A stretch of 40,996 bases of DNA, taken from contig JALKBU010000425.1 of NCBI GenBank assembly GCA_023091735.1, forward strand, positions 1 to 40,996, read 5' to 3'. The first letter of the stretch is position 1; each line of letters begins with the position of its first letter. This stretch comes from Trichomonas tenax. Taxonomy: Eukaryota > Parabasalia > Trichomonadida > Trichomonadidae. The translations under genes and the position numbers were made by a program. The notes under the pieces were generated by a model. The model saw only the letters and a program-made list of their open reading frames with translations. It made no database searches and had not been told where the DNA came from. Positions 36,815 through 40,996 of the stretch are shown one piece after another.

Positions 36815-37864
36815 TTAAGAGTTTGAAATTGGTAGAATTGGCTCTCCTTGGTATATGAAAGCATGATTCTTAAACCTTATATATTGCTCTGCTGCGAAGT
36901 TAGCTAAACATACGAGACTGAATAACATATAAGTTAATGCTAATATGCAGGCCACATAACAATTAATGGAAGGCTGTGCAGTAAACTCTAAAAATGAAGG
37001 GAAAACATAGTCCGCAAAGAGCAATGCGAAGGATGAACGAATTGATGTAAACAATTTGGAATAAGATGGACAATAACCACCTATTAGCATACAAATAACG
37101 AATGGGAACAATAATAATGGAGCCAAATACATGGCAGTAGGACTTATATCTGAATAATTTAATATATACTGCTTTGAGAGTCCAATTAAAGATATTGAGC
37201 ACTGTATACACAACAGAGTCCGACAAATAGTATTATCAATACTTCCTGCACCAATAACTATTAAGAATGAAAATATATGAACACAAAAAATATTCATGTA
37301 TGAAGATTTTGAAGTATGGAGTATGGCATCAGTAAATCCTAATATAGATATGATCAAACCAACTAATGTAATAATGGCATTTGGCTGAAGTTCAGATTTT
37401 GAAAATTTGAGTTTATATTCGAATTTAGTACAGCCATTAGATATTTTCTTGCTTTTAGAAATCATTAGTTTCCATGAAATTTGATTTGGTCCGCAAATTG
37501 CGGAATATTGTGCTTCTATTGTATGCATTGATGTATTTGTTATTCCTGTTTCGGACACTAAGCATGGAAAATCAGGAATTACAGAGTTATGAATGATATC
37601 GAGTTGGTCGAAGAACTGCTGAAGTTTATAATCCGAACAGAATATCAGTTCTGGATCGAAATACTTTTGAGAAAATCTGTAATGATAAAATGAAGAAATA
37701 GATGAAAAAATTGAAAGGCTTGATTGAGAATATTCGTTTAGTTGATAGAATAAAACAACAATAATAGACAAGACAAGAAATACCTGTGATTTAGATATTT
37801 TCCCTCTATCTAAATACTGGTACCTCGCTGTTAGTAATTCTATCTTGTGATATCCTAAGTTTAT
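36815..37864 (-). CDS. TRPML/polycystin-like cation channel, start codon not ATG
   Basis: 349 codons if begun at ATA 37864. A first membrane segment (QVFLVLSIIVVLFYQL) is followed by a luminal loop of about 110 residues with Cys, then hydrophobic segments (AIITLVGLIISILGF, FCVHIFSFLIVIGAG, CIQCSISLIGLS, LAPLLLFPFVICMLIGG). A pore-like stretch SSFALLFADYVFPSF and a last segment ILALTYMLFSLVCLANF follow. This plan (one TM, loop, five TMs with a pore before the last) is that of TRPML and polycystin channels; the distinction is uncertain and the chain is short. The first in-frame ATG (37528) would remove the first TM. An initiator TCACTTTT is directly followed by ATA AAC TTA GGA, so the original ATG seems changed to ATA. 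Translation may be impaired or start at a non-AUG codon. Confidence 0.6.
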   Translation of the reverse strand: MNLGYHKIELLTARYQYLDRGKISKSQVFLVLSIIVVLFYQLNEYSQSSLSIFSSISSFYHYRFSQKYFDPELIFCSDYKLQQFFDQLDIIHNSVIPDFPCLVSETGITNTSMHTIEAQYSAICGPNQISWKLMISKSKKISNGCTKFEYKLKFSKSELQPNAIITLVGLIISILGFTDAILHTSKSSYMNIFCVHIFSFLIVIGAGSIDNTICRTLLCIQCSISLIGLSKQYILNYSDISPTAMYLAPLLLFPFVICMLIGGYCPSYSKLFTSIRSSFALLFADYVFPSFLEFTAQPSINCYVACILALTYMLFSLVCLANFAAEQYIRFKNHAFIYQGEPILPISNS

Positions 37865-37872
37865 AAAAGTGA
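37865..37872 (-). promoter_or_regulatory. Initiator element of the channel gene
   Basis: TCACTTTT on the minus strand, predicted start at 37870. The frame of the channel is open right from this point, with ATA at 37864. A mobile element begins only 36 bp upstream. Confidence 0.6.
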
Positions 37873-37907
37873 CATCACAAAAGCGTCAACACTAATAGTA
37901 TCATTTT

Positions 37908-38888
37908 AAGGGGGAAAACTTTGAATAGTTTACATTTTTAACTAAAGTTGAATATATCTCTTGATCTGGAAACAATAAATGGACATCAATATCTGAAAAC
38001 GAATAAACCTAGGCTACTGTATAAGATGCAAGTATTTACAAGACAATGGTGTGAAATGACAAAATATTCATATAATGTAAAACTAATATTATTAACTTAT
38101 ATTGTAAATATTAACTCCCCAGAAGATACTTATTTTGGTTTCATCATCTTGGAATCAGATTCCGTTGAAGATACAATGACAAATTTGGAATTTTGAATAG
38201 TTTACATTTTTTTGCTTTGTATTTTTAGCAAAAAACTGTTTGCCAGGTAAAGATATTTACATTTTTATAACTCCATATGTATTCCCTATAGGTACATTTT
38301 TATTTGCATTTGATTTTGCTGTCCTTCGGGATCTTTCCTTTTAGTTTGGTGAGATGTGAAGAAAGATGGCAGAGTATATGATTGTCAATGTTAATCAATA
38401 TTACAGTCATTAACTGCAATTCCGAGGACAGTAGTTTGTCACATGTCTTATCCTTACTATAATTTATAAGTATTGCATGTTGAAGTTTAATATTGGAAAA
38501 GGAGTAGCAAATCAACTTCGCTAATTGCTCATCTCTGCTGGCGATTGGATTCATTCGATTTCACAAAATTATAAGCTATGCAAGTGATGAATGTGATAAC
38601 ATAGATGCAGTTTAAAAGGATTAAATGGCATAAATCATAAAATCATCGAAATTGAATTCTTTAGTTTTTCGGTTAGTATGTTGTTTTGAAAAGTTGACGA
38701 CATACATTTGTGGACAATTGCCCATACCTTCATATTATGCTATCACAAAGTTTCTAAATGAAATATCTATGAAGTTACAGCAAATTTAATTCTGAATGCA
38801 TGTCGAATTATAAAAATATAAATATCTTTATTTGGCAATGAGTTATTGACAAAATATGTAAAAATGTAAACTATTCAAAGTTCCCCTT
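37908..38888. mobile_element. 981-bp non-autonomous inverted-repeat element
   Basis: The left end (37908-37940, AAGGGGGAAAACTTTGAATA then GTTTACATTTTTA) and the right end (38859-38888, same word on the other strand with three bases fewer near the G run) are inverted repeats of about 30 bp. Both are flanked by a direct ATTTT (37903-37907 and 38889-38893), a plausible 5-bp target duplication, though weak in AT-rich DNA. A third direct copy of TTTGAATAGTTTACATTTTT lies inside at 38192-38211. Inside are an 82-codon frame (37948-38196) and an 84-codon minus frame (38300-38554), neither like a transposase, so it probably moves with help from elsewhere. Confidence 0.75.
38192..38211 (+). repeat. Internal copy of the element's terminal word
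   Basis: TTTGAATAGTTTACATTTTT occurs here in the same direction as the left end. It suggests a nested or internally duplicated end; the 37908-38211 part could be a shorter unit of its own. Confidence 0.55.
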
Positions 38889-38893
38889 ATTTT

Positions 38894-39925
38894 GTTTGAC
38901 ATTTTTGAGAAGGATGACGCAGATAATCGTTTTTTCCCAGAATATATATTGATGTTTTATGCAATATCTGAATCGATTAGGACATGAGTAATTTTGCATA
39001 TGATATCTCCATGCACATTCTAATCTTTTTCTCGTTAAATTTTTTCTTGATGTTCATTAGTCTCCCACATTTCAAGACGCCCTCCAGAATACTATAAAAA
39101 AATTCGAGATTCTGATAAATATTTGCATATTAAACCAGGATTTGTATCTAAAACAAAAATAAGAATGATATTTTGCGACGATAGATCCTTATTTGGCCGG
39201 AGCGTACCCTTAAAAAGTAACAAAATTTCAAAGTGACCAAACATCTAATCAAGAACTTCGCTGCTGGATATATGATCATCTTTGGACTGTTTTTAAGAAA
39301 AATCGCCTAAAAATAGCGATTACATAATAATTTTGAACTACAATTATGTTGTCTATAGGGTTATAAACGTTAGAGTATTAAATCACACATTACATATATT
39401 ATAGTCCAAAGGTCCCATAAATATCTTGTGATTAAATGAATTTTGTTTTATTTGTAAATCTCTCGATCGATCGATTTTGTAACATACGACTACATTCAAA
39501 ATGTAGATCTGTACCAATTTTCTATGCCTTGATCGTTTTTGAGTCTTAATATGAAAATTGTCATTTTCGATATTATACTTAAACAGGTCAAGAGGAAAAT
39601 ACATGCTCTATTTTGATGATTCGGTTAAGTTGAGACTGAGCAGAATCGTGAAATTGTGAAAATCTTTGAAAAATTATATATTATTATGGTTCATATTTGC
39701 ATAAAAACAAAAACAAACAGTATAAGCATATAAAGTGGGACCTAAAATATTATATTGAAATATCTTGTTGAGCCATTACCGTTAGAGAAATTCCAAGATT
39801 AGTGAAAGTATTGACTACTATCCATTAGAATGTAGGAATCAAGCAAAAATATTTAAAATACAATTGTTTACCGAAATTTCAAATATGGGACTGATAGATC
39901 TAAAATTGATACTTTTGTCTCTTTT
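38894..39925. other. Gene-free AT-rich stretch
   Basis: About 1 kb without a convincing gene. A 73-codon minus frame at 39383-39604 has no family likeness. A CGATCGATCGAT-type run occurs near 39464-39474. No initiator with a following ORF was found. Confidence 0.45.
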
Positions 39926-40126
39926 TTAGACAAAGTAAGTAGGCTCAATTGTTTCCACGAATCTCTCAGAGTCAACCTTGATCTGAGATGGGAACTCCTT
40001 GAACTGCTTTGGATGAAATTGCTTGTATTCTTGTTCCTTCTTGGCAGAGATTGGAACAACCTTTTCATTCTTGTAGAGCATATCATCGAACTCTGATTCG
40101 CGGAGGTAGTCATTATTGCTGAACAT
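39926..40126 (-). CDS. Small 66-residue protein, unknown
   Basis: Begins MFSNNDYLRESEFDDMLYKN and ends VETIEPTYFV. It is charged and not membrane-bound, with no recognised family. The frame is open further upstream to 40183, but the initiator TCATAAAG lies 8 nt before the ATG at 40126, which fits the leader lengths of the other genes here and argues that the short form is real. Codon choice (GAG, AAG, TTC) is less AT-rich than the flanks. It might be a small subunit of some complex; nothing shows which. Confidence 0.55.
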   Translation of the reverse strand: MFSNNDYLRESEFDDMLYKNEKVVPISAKKEQEYKQFHPKQFKEFPSQIKVDSERFVETIEPTYFV

Positions 40127-40128
40127 CT

Positions 40129-40136
40129 CTTTATGA
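40129..40136 (-). promoter_or_regulatory. Initiator element of the small gene
   Basis: TCATAAAG on the minus strand, predicted start at 40134 and an 8-nt leader before the ATG at 40126. Confidence 0.55.
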
Positions 40137-40680
40137 ATAATGATGTGTTTCTTTAACAACCATTGACTTACACAAACTCTCACAAATTTATGACCAATTG
40201 TCTATCCAAAAAATTGAAAGCAAAGTTGGTCTTTGTTTCCCTCAAACTTTGCTAAAGTTATCTACTATATCGAGTGCGCCAATAATCAAATTTTTGATTT
40301 TCAATGCTTACAAATCTCAAAAATCAAAAAATCTGGGATTTTCGATGAATAATGCTATGAATATGGTGTAGTAAACTTTAGCAAAAAAAAAAGAAATAGA
40401 TTTGACGGCTATAGAAAATAAACTTTTACATCGATGAAGCTATAACCGAAATAAATGCTCATATGATGGCAGTGATCAAGATTTATTTTATTCTGCACGT
40501 TGTCAAAAAATCATCAAAATATGTTGCTTAATAATAAAATCTGGCCATAAGTTCCTAAAGTAGGGTTCATATTACTGATTCCATTATAGGTGCCTAAATC
40601 ACGGTTTATGCATAAACTGTTTTTTTTTTGTCCGGACATAAATCAAACCTCTTTATTCTCTCAAAAAACTTGAGAAATTC
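40137..40680. other. AT-rich spacer before the A tracts
   Basis: About 540 bases with no gene. A weak hairpin (TCTCAA/TTGAGA) lies at 40657-40674. Confidence 0.4.
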
Positions 40681-40681
40681 A

Positions 40682-40721
<40 letters not shown>

Positions 40722-40735
40722 AAAACCAAAAAAAA

Positions 40736-40772
<37 letters not shown>

Positions 40773-40922
40773 AAAAAAAAAGAAAAAAAAAAAAAAAAAT
40801 ATAAAAAAATTAAAATGTAAAAAAAATTATAAAAAAAAAAAAAAAATATTTCAATTTTTTTTTTTTTTATATTACCAATACTTTCACAAAAAAATCATCA
40901 AAAAAAAAAAAGAAAAAAAAAA
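40681..40922. repeat. Long A-rich homopolymer tracts
   Basis: Some 240 bases of nearly pure A broken by single C, G or T residues, with a T run near 40855. It may be a true low-complexity tract near a chromosome gap or a weak spot of the assembly; length cannot be trusted. Confidence 0.7.
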
Positions 40923-40996
40923 AACACAAATAAACATAATTCATAATACAGAGGGTGTAGAAGAAAAAGGGGAGAGTGCGGGACAATCTTACAAAA

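Noticed and set aside
37825..37850. ACTAACA on the minus strand before the channel gene as an intron 3' end
   Set aside because: The frame runs through it as coding-like codons (KIELLTARYQYL), and no GTATGT donor follows the initiator.
39383..39604. 73-codon minus-strand ORF
   Set aside because: No initiator, AT-driven composition and no recognisable domain.
40681..40922. A tracts as a retroelement poly(A) tail
   Set aside because: No coding element or target duplication lies beside it, and the interrupted homopolymer at a sequence edge may be an assembly artefact.
1..40996. tRNA, rRNA, snRNA genes and CRISPR arrays
   Set aside because: I looked for T-loop words, rRNA-like blocks and regularly spaced repeats and found none; the only regular array is the 21-bp one in the MITE.

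Overview
The window looks like nuclear DNA of a parabasalid protist, most likely a tritrichomonad such as Tritrichomonas foetus. The organism is an inference from four things: very AT-rich spacers, intron-free genes packed on both strands, an initiator (Inr) of the form TCA(C/T)(T/A) 4-25 nt upstream of most start codons, and typical content (a hydrogenosome-type presequence on an A-type iron-sulfur carrier, a family C13 legumain, BEACH, Myb and beta-helix genes). The commonest Inr is TCACTTTT, with TCATAAAA and TCATTTTT as variants. It often lies inside the longest ORF, so I moved several start codons downstream of it.

Layout. 1-1727: gene-free, hairpins and copy A of a dispersed repeat. 1728-2726(-): three-RRM PABP-like protein. 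2808-3127: a MITE-like element with inverted repeats and a 21-bp tandem array. 3672-7003(+): RBM25-like RRM protein, ATG3, thioredoxin-fold membrane protein. 7185-8110: broken beta-helix gene. 8286-10883(+): karyopherin. 11003-11520: decayed gene with six in-frame stops. 12185-13099(+): UBL-UBA shuttle factor. 13253-14071(-): Nse4. 14628-14960: repeat copy B. 15035-15595(+): ribosomal protein uS4/S9. 15984-17231(-): legumain. 17885-18919(+): SNW/SKIP. 19059-20546(+): ERMARD/DUF4209-like protein. 20898-21296(-): IscA. 21988-23946: two coiled-coil proteins facing each other. 24044-25426(+): RING/B-box/coiled-coil/MATH (TRIM37-like) ligase. 25515-26804(-): serine-rich protein. 27131-27892(+): DHHC palmitoyltransferase.

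The right part is rich in damaged genes and mobile DNA. A BEACH giant gene (28407-35347) carries two small insertions and two in-frame stops. An R2R3 Myb gene (35552-36009, -) has a stop and a deletion. A TRPML/polycystin-like channel gene (36815-37864, -) lacks an ATG where one is expected. A 981-bp element with inverted repeats and an ATTTT target duplication (37908-38888) sits just upstream of that channel's promoter. A 66-residue ORF (39926-40126, -) and long A tracts close the window.

The genes do not form an operon or a shared pathway. They are mostly housekeeping (splicing, translation, nuclear transport, SMC5/6, autophagy, Fe-S assembly, ubiquitin). I found no clearly new multi-gene system. 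The most interesting signals are the Inr architecture, a shared GACAAAA(A)GCGGTTTT motif upstream of the uS4 and legumain genes, the two inverted-repeat elements, the outward-facing or orphan Inr motifs and the set of freshly broken genes.
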